Shown one piece after another: positions 19,920 through 28,289 of a stretch of DNA of 64,000 nucleotides. The translations under genes were made by a program, and so were the position numbers. The DNA comes from Pseudoxanthomonas mexicana (GTDB lineage Bacteria > Pseudomonadota > Gammaproteobacteria > Xanthomonadales > Xanthomonadaceae). The stretch spans positions 1-64,000 of the forward strand of contig NZ_LSIF01000051.1 in NCBI RefSeq assembly GCF_001556105.1, read 5' to 3'. The notes under the pieces are model-generated. The model was not told the DNA's origin and did no database searches. It saw nothing but the letters and a program-made list of their open reading frames with translations. Each line of letters begins with the position of its first letter. Within the stretch, counting starts at the first letter, position 1.

Positions 19920-20888
19920 ATGGCGTTTCCTTCTGCGGCTTCTGCCGCCACTCCTGCGCTGGCCATTAACGACCTGCGCAAGGTCTACGACACCGGCGTG
20001 CAGGCCCTCAAGGGCGTCTCGCTGCAGGTCGAACCCGGCGATTTCTTCGCCCTGCTCGGCCCGAACGGTGCCGGCAAGTCCACCCTCATCGGCATCGTCA
20101 GCTCCCTGGTCAACAAGAGCGGTGGCCAGGTCGGCGTGTTCGGCGTCGACATCGACCGCGACCGCGACGGCGCGATGCGCCTGCTCGGGCTGGTGCCGCA
20201 GGAAATCAACTTCAACATGTTCGAGAAGCCGCTCGACATCTGCGTGAACTACGCGGGCTTCTACGGCATCCCGCGCGCCGAGGCGCTGGTCCGCGCCGAA
20301 GAGGAACTCAAGCGCGCGCAGTTGTGGGAAAAGGCCAACGTCATGAGCCGCACGCTGTCCGGTGGCATGAAGCGCAGGCTGATGATCGCCCGTGCCATGA
20401 TGACCCGGCCGAAGCTGCTGATCCTCGACGAGCCCACCGCGGGCGTGGACATCGAGATCCGCCGCGGCATGTGGAAGACGCTGAAGGACATCAACGCGGC
20501 GGGCACCACCATCATCCTGACCACGCACTACCTGGAAGAGGCCGAGAGCCTCTGCCGCAACCTCGCCATCATCGACCACGGCGTGATCGTGGAGCAGGGC
20601 CCGATGCGCGCGCTGCTGGCCAAGCTGGACGTGGAAGGCTTCCTGTTCGATATCGACGGCGACCTGCCGGCGCAGCTGCCGGTGATCGAAGGCACCACGC
20701 TGGTCGCGACCGACGCACATACGCTGGACCTGGACATGCCGCGCGCGATGGACCTCAACCGCGTGTTCGCCGCGCTCAACGAAGCCGGCATCCGCGTGCG
20801 TTCGATGCGCACCAAGAGCAACCGGCTGGAGGAACTGTTCGTGCGCATGACCGGCAACAACGACGGCGCCAAGGAGAAGGCGGCATGA
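19920..20888 (+). CDS. ABC transporter ATP-binding protein, YadG-like
   Basis: The 322-residue ATPase has Walker A GPNGAGKSTLIG, the signature LSGGMKRRLMIARAM, Walker B LLILDEPTAGVD and the switch His in TTHYLEEAE. A C-terminal extension of about 90 residues follows the nucleotide-binding domain, as in E. coli YadG. It is coupled to the permease gene through an ATGA overlap. The YadGH exporter has no firmly established substrate; related ABC-2 systems move drugs or polysaccharides. Confidence 0.88.
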   Translation: MAFPSAASAATPALAINDLRKVYDTGVQALKGVSLQVEPGDFFALLGPNGAGKSTLIGIVSSLVNKSGGQVGVFGVDIDRDRDGAMRLLGLVPQEINFNMFEKPLDICVNYAGFYGIPRAEALVRAEEELKRAQLWEKANVMSRTLSGGMKRRLMIARAMMTRPKLLILDEPTAGVDIEIRRGMWKTLKDINAAGTTIILTTHYLEEAESLCRNLAIIDHGVIVEQGPMRALLAKLDVEGFLFDIDGDLPAQLPVIEGTTLVATDAHTLDLDMPRAMDLNRVFAALNEAGIRVRSMRTKSNRLEELFVRMTGNNDGAKEKAA

Positions 20889-21655
20889 GTTCCCCCAACA
20901 TGGTCGCCCTGGGCACCATCGTCCGCCGCGAGGTCGCCCGCATCCTGCGCATCTGGGGCCAGACCCTGGTGCCACCGGCCATCACCATGACGCTGTACTT
21001 CCTGATCTTCGGCGGCCTGATCGGCCGGCAGATCGGTGACATGGGCGGCTACACGTACATGGAGTTCATCGTGCCGGGCCTGGTGATGATGAGCATCATC
21101 CAGAACAGCTACGGCAACATCTCGTCGTCGTTCTTCGGCGCCAAGTTCGGTCGCCACGTCGAGGAACTGCTGGTCAGCCCGATGCCGAACTGGGTGATCC
21201 TGCTCGGCTACGTCGCCGGCGCCGTGCTGCGCGGCCTGCTGGTCGGCGTCATCGTGCTGGTCATCGCGATGTTCTTCACCAAGGTGCGCGTCCCGCATCC
21301 GCTGGTGACGATCAGCACCGTGCTGCTCGGCGCGACGATCTTTTCGCTGGCCGGCTTCGTCAACGCGGCGTATGCGAAGAAGTTCGACGACATCGCCATC
21401 GTGCCGACCTTCATCCTCACCCCGCTGACCTATCTGGGTGGCGTGTTCTATTCGGTGACGCTGCTGCCACCGTGGGCGCAGGCGCTGACCCACGCCAACC
21501 CGATCTTCTACATGGTCAACGCGTTCCGCTACGGCCTGCTGGGCACCAGCGACGTACCGCTGTGGATCGCTTACGCGCTGATGATCGCCTTCGTTGTCGG
21601 CCTGGCCGCGCTGGGCCTGTGGCTGCTGAAGAAGGGCGTGGGGCTGCGCAGCTGA
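20885..21655 (+). CDS. ABC-2 type transporter permease, YadH-like
   Basis: The 256-residue permease has six predicted membrane segments and the ABC-2 features GGYTYMEFIVPGLVMMSII and FILTPLTYLGGVFYS. The length equals that of E. coli YadH. The start at 20885 overlaps the stop of the ATPase gene (ATGA), and its own stop overlaps the next start by one base (TGATG). The reading frame is open far upstream, but that part is a shadow of the ATPase gene. It forms the membrane half of the exporter with the YadG-like ATPase. Confidence 0.9.
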   Translation: MSSPNMVALGTIVRREVARILRIWGQTLVPPAITMTLYFLIFGGLIGRQIGDMGGYTYMEFIVPGLVMMSIIQNSYGNISSSFFGAKFGRHVEELLVSPMPNWVILLGYVAGAVLRGLLVGVIVLVIAMFFTKVRVPHPLVTISTVLLGATIFSLAGFVNAAYAKKFDDIAIVPTFILTPLTYLGGVFYSVTLLPPWAQALTHANPIFYMVNAFRYGLLGTSDVPLWIAYALMIAFVVGLAALGLWLLKKGVGLRS

Positions 21656-22587
21656 TGCGCTTGCTCGTGCTTGGCGCCGGCGGTACCGGCGGCTACTTCG
21701 GCGGTCGCCTCGCGCAGGCCGGCATCGACGTCAGCTTCCTGGTGCGTCCCGCACGCGCAGCGTTGCTGCGCGAGCATGGCCTGCGCATCCGCAGTCCGCT
21801 CGGCGACGCCGATGTGCCGGTGCACGTGTTGACCGCGGATGACCTGTCGACGGCGGCGCCGTTCGACCTGGTGCTGCTGAGCTGCAAGGCCTACGACCTG
21901 GACAGTGCGATGGACGCCATCGCGCCGGCCGTCGCCGCGGGTGCGCGCGTGTTGCCACTGCTCAACGGCCTGTGTCAGTACGAGGCACTGGACGCGCGCT
22001 TCGGGTTCGACCATGTGTTGGGTGGCCTCTGCTTCATCAGCGCCGCGCTGGGCGCGGATGGCGAAATCCTGCACCTGGGCAAGCCGGCATCGATGACGTT
22101 CGGCGAACGCGTCGGCCAGACGCCGGACGCACGCCTGCAGGCACTCGCTGCCGCGTGCGCGCAGGCCGGCATCGATCACCTGCACACGCCGGACATCGCG
22201 CAGGCGCAGTGGGTGAAGTACAGCTTCCTCACCGCGTTGGCGGCCGGTACCTGCACGATGCGTGCCCCGATCGGCACCATCGTGGCGGGCGAGGGCGGTG
22301 CGGACTTCATGGCGGCCCTGCACGAGGAATGCCTGGCGGTCGCAGCCGCGTTCGGCCAACCGGTGCCTGCGGCCGCACAGGCGGCGGCACGCGAGACGCT
22401 GGTTGCCGAGGGTTCGCCGATGAAGGCGTCGATGCTGCGCGACCTGGAAGCGGGACAGCGTGTGGAGGCCGCGCACATTGTCGGCGACATGCTCCACCGT
22501 GCGGATGCGCTCGGTGTCGACACGCCTAGGCTGCGGACGGCCTGGGTGCATCTGCAGGCCTACGAAACGCAACGCGCGGCCGATTGA
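21655..22587 (+). CDS. 2-dehydropantoate 2-reductase family protein (PanE-like)
   Basis: The 310-residue protein begins with the NADP-binding motif MRLLVLGAGGTGGYFGGRLA and has LLNGL, carrying the Asn that corresponds to E. coli PanE Asn98. The catalytic Lys is present in QWVKYSFL, and the C-terminal MLRDLEAGQRVEAAHI keeps Ser, Asp and Glu. The two asparagines that follow the catalytic Lys in E. coli PanE (180 and 184) are replaced by Leu and Ala. It may therefore reduce another 2-keto acid rather than ketopantoate. It overlaps the YadH-like gene by one base and is probably co-transcribed with it, an unusual pairing. Confidence 0.8.
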   Translation: MRLLVLGAGGTGGYFGGRLAQAGIDVSFLVRPARAALLREHGLRIRSPLGDADVPVHVLTADDLSTAAPFDLVLLSCKAYDLDSAMDAIAPAVAAGARVLPLLNGLCQYEALDARFGFDHVLGGLCFISAALGADGEILHLGKPASMTFGERVGQTPDARLQALAAACAQAGIDHLHTPDIAQAQWVKYSFLTALAAGTCTMRAPIGTIVAGEGGADFMAALHEECLAVAAAFGQPVPAAAQAAARETLVAEGSPMKASMLRDLEAGQRVEAAHIVGDMLHRADALGVDTPRLRTAWVHLQAYETQRAAD

Positions 22588-22591
22588 GGAG

Positions 22592-23395
22592 TCAGGCCTG
22601 CCGCGGCACCGGCAGACGGAAGAACGCACGCGCCGTCGCCGTCGTGGCGGCGGCGGTGACCTCGATGTCCTCGCCACGGTCGCGCGCCAGCTCGGCGACG
22701 ATGTGGGCGAGGTACATCGGCTCGTTGCGCCGGTGCGAAGGCTGCGGCTTGACCGTGCGCGGCAGCAGGTAGGGCGCGTCGGTCTCGATCATCAGGCGGT
22801 TGGCCGGGATGTTCTTGACCAGCTCGCGCAGGTGCAGGCCGCGGCGCTCGTCGCACAGCCAGCCGGTGATGCCGATATGCCAGTCCTGGTCGAGGCAGTC
22901 GAACAGTTCCTTCTTCGTGCCGGTGAAGCAGTGCACGACGGCCGGGCCCAGCTTGCCGTCGAAGTTCTTCATCATCGCCACGAAATCGTCGTGCGCGTCG
23001 CGCTGGTGCAGGAACAGCGGCTTGCCGGTGTCCACCGCAATCTGCAGCTGGCGATCGAACGCCTTGCGCTGCGCGGGACGCGGCGAGAAGTCGCGGAAGT
23101 AGTCCAGCCCGCACTCGCCCACGGCCACGACTTCCGGGTGCGCATGCAGCGCTCGCATTTCGGCATCGCATTCGTCGGTGTACTCGGTGGCGTGGTGCGG
23201 ATGCACGCCAGCGGTGGCGAACAGTTCGCCCGCATGCGCCTGCGCCAGCCGCAGCGCGGTGGGCGAGTGCTCGCGGCTGGCGCCGGTGACCACCTGCTGC
23301 ACCACGCCGGCCTCGCGCGCGCGCTGCAGCACGGCGTTGCGGTCGTGGTCGAAGCTTTCGTGGGTGAGGTTGGCGCCGATGTCGATGAGATCCAT
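22592..23395 (-). CDS. tatD: TatD-family metal-dependent hydrolase/DNase
   Basis: The 267-residue protein is a TIM-barrel amidohydrolase of the TatD family. It opens with LIDIGANLTHESF rather than the more common DxHxH form, as in TatD itself. Other motifs are GVHPHHA, AVGECGLDY, FLHQRDAHDD, VVHCFTG and IETDAPYLLP. E. coli TatD is a 3'-5' exonuclease that helps repair oxidative damage. It is convergent with the PanE-like gene (4 bp apart) and divergent from hrpB, with a repeat between. Confidence 0.9.
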   Translation of the reverse strand: MDLIDIGANLTHESFDHDRNAVLQRAREAGVVQQVVTGASREHSPTALRLAQAHAGELFATAGVHPHHATEYTDECDAEMRALHAHPEVVAVGECGLDYFRDFSPRPAQRKAFDRQLQIAVDTGKPLFLHQRDAHDDFVAMMKNFDGKLGPAVVHCFTGTKKELFDCLDQDWHIGITGWLCDERRGLHLRELVKNIPANRLMIETDAPYLLPRTVKPQPSHRRNEPMYLAHIVAELARDRGEDIEVTAAATTATARAFFRLPVPRQA

Positions 23396-23445
23396 GCCCG
23401 CATTTTAAGCCCTGGCGTCCGGTCGTTGTGGCAGTGATACCCGAT

Positions 23446-23510
23446 GTGGGAGCGACGTCGGTCGCGAAGAGGCACTCCCGGCGATCTTTCGCGACTGACG
23501 TCGCTCCCAC
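23446..23510. repeat. Dispersed inverted repeat, copy A
   Basis: Arms of 23 bp (23446-23468 and 23488-23510) start with GTGGGAGCGACGT and match with one mismatch around a 19-bp spacer. It lies between the divergent tatD and hrpB genes. Copies B, C and D in this window share the core. Confidence 0.88.
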
Positions 23511-23557
23511 AGCCCGTTTCATGCATTGCGGCGCGCAGGCCTTATCCTTTGCGCCGC

Positions 23558-26155
23558 ATGCCGTCGCCTACCTTCCCGATCACCCCGCTGCTGCCGGACA
23601 TCGTCCGCAGCCTGTCCGAGCATCCGCGCCTGGTGCTGGAAGCGCCGCCCGGTGCCGGCAAGACCACGCAGGTGCCGTTGGCGTTGCTGGACGAACCGTG
23701 GCTGCACGGCCGCAAGATCATCGTGCTGGAACCACGCCGCGTGGCCGCACGCGCGGCTGCCGGATTCATGGCGAAGCAGCGTAGCGAGGCCGTCGGCGGC
23801 ACGGTCGGCTACCGCATCCGCTTCGAGAACAAGGTCGGTCCGGACACGCGGATCGAGGTCGTCACCGAAGGCATCCTCACCCGGATGATCCAGGACGATC
23901 CGATGCTCGAGAACGTCGGTGCGATCCTGTTCGATGAATTCCACGAACGTCATCTCGCCGGCGATCTCGGCCTGGCGCTCGCGCTGGACGTGCAGGCGCA
24001 GCTGCGCGAGGACCTGCGCCTGGTCGTCATGTCGGCCACGCTGGACGGTGAGAAGCTGGCACGCTTCCTCGACGCGCCGCGCCTGAGCAGCGAGGGTCGC
24101 GGTTTCCCGGTGCAGGTGGCGCACTTCCCTGCGCGTCGCGACGAATCGCTGGAAGTCCAGGTGCGCCGCGCCGTCGAACATGCGGTGCAGTCGCATCCCG
24201 GCGACGTGCTGGTGTTCCTGCCGGGCCAGCGCGAGATCGCGCGCGTGGAGGCGATGCTGAGCCCCTCTCCCGCCGGGAGAGGGGTTGGGGAGAGGGGCAA
24301 CGAAGGCCGCGATGGGGCCGGCAACATGACTGCGCTCGCCCCTCATCCGCCCTCCGGGCACCTTCTCCCGAGGGGAGAAGGGAAAGAGGATTTCATCGTG
24401 CTGGCGCTGCACGGCGAGTTGCCGGTCGAAAAGCAGTCCGAAGCGCTGCAGCCCGATCCGCAGGGTCGCCGCCGCGTGGTGCTGGCGACCAACGTGGCTG
24501 AGTCGTCGGTGACGTTGCCCGGCGTACGCGTCGTGATCGACAGCGGCCTGGCACGCGAACCGTCCTACGATCCGAACAGCGGCTTCTCCCGACTAGAAGT
24601 CGCAACGATTTCGCAGGCCTCCGCCGACCAGCGCGCCGGTCGCGCCGGTCGTGTCGCCGATGGCTGGGCCTACCGCTTGTGGCCACAATCGCAGCGACTG
24701 GACCCGCAGCGCCGGCCGGAGATCGCGCTGGTCGAACTCGGTGCGCTGGCGCTTGAACTGGCCGCCTGGGGCAGCGACGCGTTGCGCTTCGTCGACACGC
24801 CGCCGCCGGGTGCGATGAACGCGGCGCGCGATCTGTTGCGCCGCCTTGGCGCGCTGACGACGACGAACGCCATCACGCCCCTCGGCAAGCGCATGCTGGC
24901 GTTGGGTACGCATCCGCGCCTGGCCGCGATGCTGCTGTCGGCGGGCGAGGGCGATGACCGCGCACTGGCCTGCGATCTCGCCGCACTGGTCGAAGCACGC
25001 GATCCGCTGCGCATGGGCGGCGACGCGCTGGCGGCACGCTGGCGGGCACTGGCCGCGTTCCGTACGGGACGCGCACCGGGCGACGCCAACCGCTCCGGCC
25101 TGGCGGCCATCGACGCTGCTGCCAAGCAATGGCGCCGCCGCGTGCGTGAGTCCGCGCCGCCGCCTTCGTCGGTCGAAGCGCACCGGCTCGGTGACGTGCT
25201 GATGCATGCGTTCCCGGACCGCATCGGTTTCCAGCATCCGCAGGATACGCGCCGCTACCTGCTGGCGAATGGCCGCAGTGCGCGGCTGTTCGACGACAGC
25301 GCGCTGGTCGGCGAACCGTGGATCGTCGTCAGCGAGCTGCGCCACGAGAACCGCGATGCACTGGTGCAACGCGGCGCCCCGGTGGACGAGCAGCGCCTGC
25401 GCCGCGAGTTTGCCGACCGCTTCGTCACCGAAGACACCGTGCGCTGGGACGCCGCGCGGCGTGCGCTGTCCGCCCAGCGCGAGTCGCGTTTCGACCAGAT
25501 CGTGTTCGACGCGCGTCCGGCCGGGCGCGTCGATCCCGTGCTTGCTGCCGCTGCCTTGACCGATGCGGTGCGCGATCTCGGTCTGGAGGCACTCGCGTGG
25601 CCGGAGTCGCTTCAGCAATGGCGCGAGCGCGTGCGCTGCCTGCGCGAGTGGATGCCGGACCTCGGCCTGCCTGATCTGTCGGACGACGCGCTGATGGCTA
25701 CGCTCGATGACTGGCTGAAACCTGCGTTCGCCGGCAAGACCCGGCTGGAGGCGCTGGGCGAGGACGACCTGGCGAACGCGCTGAAGTCGGGCATGGAGTG
25801 GTCGCTGCGCCAGCGCATCGACCAGCTGGCGCCGACCCGCATCACCGTGCCGTCCGGCATGGAGCGGCGCATCGAGTACGCGCATGGCCAGCCGCCGGTG
25901 CTGGCGGTGAAGCTGCAGGAACTGTTCGGCCTGGCCGACACGCCGCGCGTGGCCGATGGACGCGTGCCGTTGCTGCTGCACCTGCTGTCGCCCGGCGGCA
26001 AGCCGCTGCAGGTGACCTCCGATCTGCGCAACTTCTGGAACTCGACCTATGCCGAGGTCAGGAAGGAAATGAAGGGGCGGTATCCGAAGCATCCGTGGCC
26101 GGACGATCCGTGGAGTGCGCAGGCGACCCATCGCGCCAAGCCCCGCGGTACGTAG
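23558..26155 (+). CDS. hrpB: ATP-dependent RNA helicase HrpB with embedded repeat
   Basis: The 865-residue DExH-box helicase has Walker A APPGAGKTTQVPLAL near residue 30, DEFHERHLAGDL near 125, MSATLDG near 158, and the C-terminal helicase motifs VVLATNVAESSVTL and QRAGRAGRV. The HrpB-specific C-terminal half is complete, ending near PKHPWPDDPW. The start at 23558 was chosen over an ATG 38 codons upstream because the upstream part lies in repeat copy A. About 43 residues (roughly 235-276, beginning PSPAGRGVGERG) come from a palindromic repeat inserted in frame between GQREIARVEAML and DFIVLALHGELP. Confidence 0.93.
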   Translation: MPSPTFPITPLLPDIVRSLSEHPRLVLEAPPGAGKTTQVPLALLDEPWLHGRKIIVLEPRRVAARAAAGFMAKQRSEAVGGTVGYRIRFENKVGPDTRIEVVTEGILTRMIQDDPMLENVGAILFDEFHERHLAGDLGLALALDVQAQLREDLRLVVMSATLDGEKLARFLDAPRLSSEGRGFPVQVAHFPARRDESLEVQVRRAVEHAVQSHPGDVLVFLPGQREIARVEAMLSPSPAGRGVGERGNEGRDGAGNMTALAPHPPSGHLLPRGEGKEDFIVLALHGELPVEKQSEALQPDPQGRRRVVLATNVAESSVTLPGVRVVIDSGLAREPSYDPNSGFSRLEVATISQASADQRAGRAGRVADGWAYRLWPQSQRLDPQRRPEIALVELGALALELAAWGSDALRFVDTPPPGAMNAARDLLRRLGALTTTNAITPLGKRMLALGTHPRLAAMLLSAGEGDDRALACDLAALVEARDPLRMGGDALAARWRALAAFRTGRAPGDANRSGLAAIDAAAKQWRRRVRESAPPPSSVEAHRLGDVLMHAFPDRIGFQHPQDTRRYLLANGRSARLFDDSALVGEPWIVVSELRHENRDALVQRGAPVDEQRLRREFADRFVTEDTVRWDAARRALSAQRESRFDQIVFDARPAGRVDPVLAAAALTDAVRDLGLEALAWPESLQQWRERVRCLREWMPDLGLPDLSDDALMATLDDWLKPAFAGKTRLEALGEDDLANALKSGMEWSLRQRIDQLAPTRITVPSGMERRIEYAHGQPPVLAVKLQELFGLADTPRVADGRVPLLLHLLSPGGKPLQVTSDLRNFWNSTYAEVRKEMKGRYPKHPWPDDPWSAQATHRAKPRGT
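24259..24385. repeat. REP-like palindromic element inside hrpB
   Basis: The left end is the perfect 10-bp stem CCCCTCTCCC/GGGAGAGGGG with a GCC loop (24262-24284), followed by TTGGGGAGAGGGG. The right end has CCCTCATCCGCCCTCCGGGC and a CCTTCTCCC/GGGAGAAGG stem (24361-24381). This composition is that of widespread intergenic palindromic repeats in Pseudomonas and xanthomonads. It contains no stop in the hrpB frame and is translated. Confidence 0.88.
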
Positions 26156-26290
26156 CGTGCGCTGCGCGCACGACGCACGACGCCTGGGGTCCATTCAGCC
26201 CGGGGCCAGCGCGGGGCCGCGGAACTAACACCGCGTAAACATCCTCGCCCGGACACTGGCGGCATCCCCACACCCACCAGGGAACATCCC

Positions 26291-26665
26291 ATGAGCAAGC
26301 TGACCACCATCACCGACCGTGCGCTGGAGCTGGCGAGCCAGGCCGGCACCAGCCTCAAGCACGCCGTGCCGAGCGCAGACAAGCTGCTGCAGACCGGCGC
26401 CGCGCTGGGGGTCGCCAAAACCGGTGGCAAGCTCGCGGTGAACTTCGTCCGGCGCAATCCCGCCGTCGCCGTGGCGACGGGCATCGGCGTGGGCCTGTTG
26501 GCGCTGGTGGCCTATCGCAAGCGCAAGCAGGATCAGGCCACCGGTGCGATCGAAGGCAAGTCGCGTCGCGTGGAAGCCCGCAAGGTCAACGGCAAGGCGT
26601 CCACCGCGCGCAAGACCGGCACGCCGCGCAAGCCGCGCAGCACGGCCCGTTCCGCCGAAAGCTGA
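26291..26665 (+). CDS. Small membrane protein with DUF883-like C-terminal segment
   Basis: The 124-residue protein has an N-terminal helical region and then one membrane segment NPAVAVATGIGVGLLALVAYRKRK (about residues 57-80). It ends in a very basic tail rich in Lys, Arg, Thr and Ser (KASTARKTGTPRKPRSTARS). The NP-(A/W)-xAV-x-G-x-G-VG-x-L pattern is like the C-terminal anchor of the ribosome-associated YqjD/ElaB proteins, though this protein lacks their typical N-terminal part. The basic tail resembles histone H1-like proteins and may bind nucleic acid. An AGGGA ribosome site lies 7 bases before the ATG. The function is unknown. Confidence 0.75.
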   Translation: MSKLTTITDRALELASQAGTSLKHAVPSADKLLQTGAALGVAKTGGKLAVNFVRRNPAVAVATGIGVGLLALVAYRKRKQDQATGAIEGKSRRVEARKVNGKASTARKTGTPRKPRSTARSAES

Positions 26666-26681
26666 TTCGATCCTTGTGCCG

Positions 26682-27218
26682 TCAGATCTCGCGCCACGCA
26701 CCGGGCGCGAGATCGCCGAGTGAGCTGTCGCCCATGGCGGCACGGACCAGCCGCAGGGTCGGCAGGCCGACAGCCGCCGTCATCCGCCGGACCTGCCGGT
26801 TGCGTCCCTCGGTGATCGTCACCGACAGCCACGCATCCGGCACCGTCTTGCGGAACCGCACCGGCGGATCGCGCGGCCACAGCGCCGGCGCAGGCTCGAT
26901 GCGTTCGACCAGCGCGGGGCGCGTCGGTCCGTCGTTCAACACCACGCCACGCTGCAGCTGAGCCAGCTGCGCAGCCGTCGGCGTGCCTTCCACCTGTACC
27001 CAGTAGGTCTTCGGTTGCTTGTGGCGCGGATCGGTCAGCCGGTTCGCCAGCGTGCCGTCGTCGGTGAGCAGCAACAGGCCTTCGCTGTCGTAGTCCAGCC
27101 GCCCGGCCGCGTACACGTTCGGCGGCAGGCCGAACTCCGCCAGCGTCCGCCGCGGCGGATCGCTGCGATCGGTGAACTGGCAGAGCACGTTGAAGGGCTT
27201 GTTGAACGCGATCAGCAT
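26682..27218 (-). CDS. rluE: 23S rRNA pseudouridine synthase RluE
   Basis: This 178-residue RsuA-family synthase has the catalytic motif AAGRLDYDSEGLLLLT, with the nucleophilic Asp near residue 42. It also has KTYWVQVEG and the C-terminal EGRNRQVRRMTAAVG. The absence of an N-terminal S4 domain and the motif form fit RluE, which modifies U2457 in E. coli 23S rRNA. It is shorter than the E. coli enzyme because it lacks the N-terminal extension. It is convergent with the small membrane-protein gene (16 bp apart). Confidence 0.9.
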   Translation of the reverse strand: MLIAFNKPFNVLCQFTDRSDPPRRTLAEFGLPPNVYAAGRLDYDSEGLLLLTDDGTLANRLTDPRHKQPKTYWVQVEGTPTAAQLAQLQRGVVLNDGPTRPALVERIEPAPALWPRDPPVRFRKTVPDAWLSVTITEGRNRQVRRMTAAVGLPTLRLVRAAMGDSSLGDLAPGAWREI

Positions 27219-27279
27219 GGGGTGGTGACCCGCAACGCCGCGACCCTGTGCGGATCGCGGCGCATCGAGCCGGGCCGGA

Positions 27280-28146
27280 TCAGTGGTGCGGCTTCACGAA
27301 CCGCAGCGTCATGCGGTCGCTCTCGCCGATGGCCTGGTACTTGGCGCGCTCGGCTTCCGGGTGCTGGTTCGTGGGCGGCAGCGTCCACACGCCGTTCGCG
27401 TAGTCCTTGGTGTCCTTCGGATTCGCGTTGACCTCGCTCTTCGCGTCGAGGCGGAAGCCGGCCGCTTCGGCGAGCGCGATGACCTGCGCTTCGCTGACGT
27501 AGCCTGAATCATCACCCGCCGCCACGTCCTTGTTCGCACGGTGCTCCACCACGCCCAGCACGCCGCCCGGCTTCAGCACGGCGAAGAAGCCCTTGAACAT
27601 GCCCTCTGCCTGGTTGGCGCTGCGCCAGTTGTGCACGTTGCGGAAGGTCAGCACGACGTCGGCCGAACCCGCGGCACCGAACACTGGCGTGGCCGGGTTG
27701 TATTTCACGACGGTGCTCTTGTCGAACTGAGCAGGACCGTCGGTGAACTTCTTCTGCAGGCCGTCGAGGCTGCGCTGCTGGTAGCTGCGGCTTTTCTCCG
27801 ACACGGATGCGGGATCGACCACGGCAGCTACGTAGTGGCCGGCGGCCTTCAGGTAGGGCGCGAGCACTTCCGAGTACCAGCCGCCGCCGGGTGTGATCTC
27901 GATGACGGTCTGCGTCGGTGCAACGCCGAAAAACGAAAGCGTTTCCTTCGGATGGCGATAGACGTCGCGCGCGGCATTCTTCGGATCGCGCCACGCACCC
28001 GTCAGCGCGGCGTCCAGCGCGGTCGCGTCCGCAGCCGACAATGCATGGGCGGGCGCAGCCTGCTTGGCCGGCGATGCAGCGAGCGCGGGTTGCGAGGCGG
28101 CAAGCGCCGCGACGAGTGCCAGGGACAGCGGAATACGGATCGTCAT
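27280..28146 (-). CDS. Exported methyltransferase-like protein (COG4798 type)
   Basis: The 288-residue protein begins with a clear Sec signal peptide (MTIRIPLSLALVAALAASQP, cleavage after ALA). The mature part has an S-adenosylmethionine-binding motif VIEITPGGGWYSEVLAPYL near residue 82, an acidic second motif near VVDPASV, and VLTFRNVHNW as a motif-IV equivalent. This is a recognised family of predicted extracytoplasmic methyltransferases. SAM is not expected in the periplasm, so its real chemistry is unclear. It stands alone between rluE and the CurA-like gene. Confidence 0.78.
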   Translation of the reverse strand: MTIRIPLSLALVAALAASQPALAASPAKQAAPAHALSAADATALDAALTGAWRDPKNAARDVYRHPKETLSFFGVAPTQTVIEITPGGGWYSEVLAPYLKAAGHYVAAVVDPASVSEKSRSYQQRSLDGLQKKFTDGPAQFDKSTVVKYNPATPVFGAAGSADVVLTFRNVHNWRSANQAEGMFKGFFAVLKPGGVLGVVEHRANKDVAAGDDSGYVSEAQVIALAEAAGFRLDAKSEVNANPKDTKDYANGVWTLPPTNQHPEAERAKYQAIGESDRMTLRFVKPHH

Positions 28147-28289
28147 GTGTCAGCCCTCCAGAAAGGTGCGCGGAGCCTAGCACGCAGCATGTTCAGCCCG
28201 CATGGCGGTCGCCGCACCGCAGGCACGCTTCGTCGCATCCGCATGCAGGGTCGCTAGACTGCGGTCATCGACAATTCCGGAGAAACGAC

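Noticed and set aside
23444..23557. 38-codon upstream extension of hrpB
   Set aside because: The segment is made of repeat copy A, so an HrpB start there is unlikely; the ATG at 23558 directly precedes the helicase core.
24270..24390. hrpB as a frameshifted pseudogene
   Set aside because: The embedded repeat keeps the reading frame, and conserved helicase motifs continue on both sides to a normal C-terminus.
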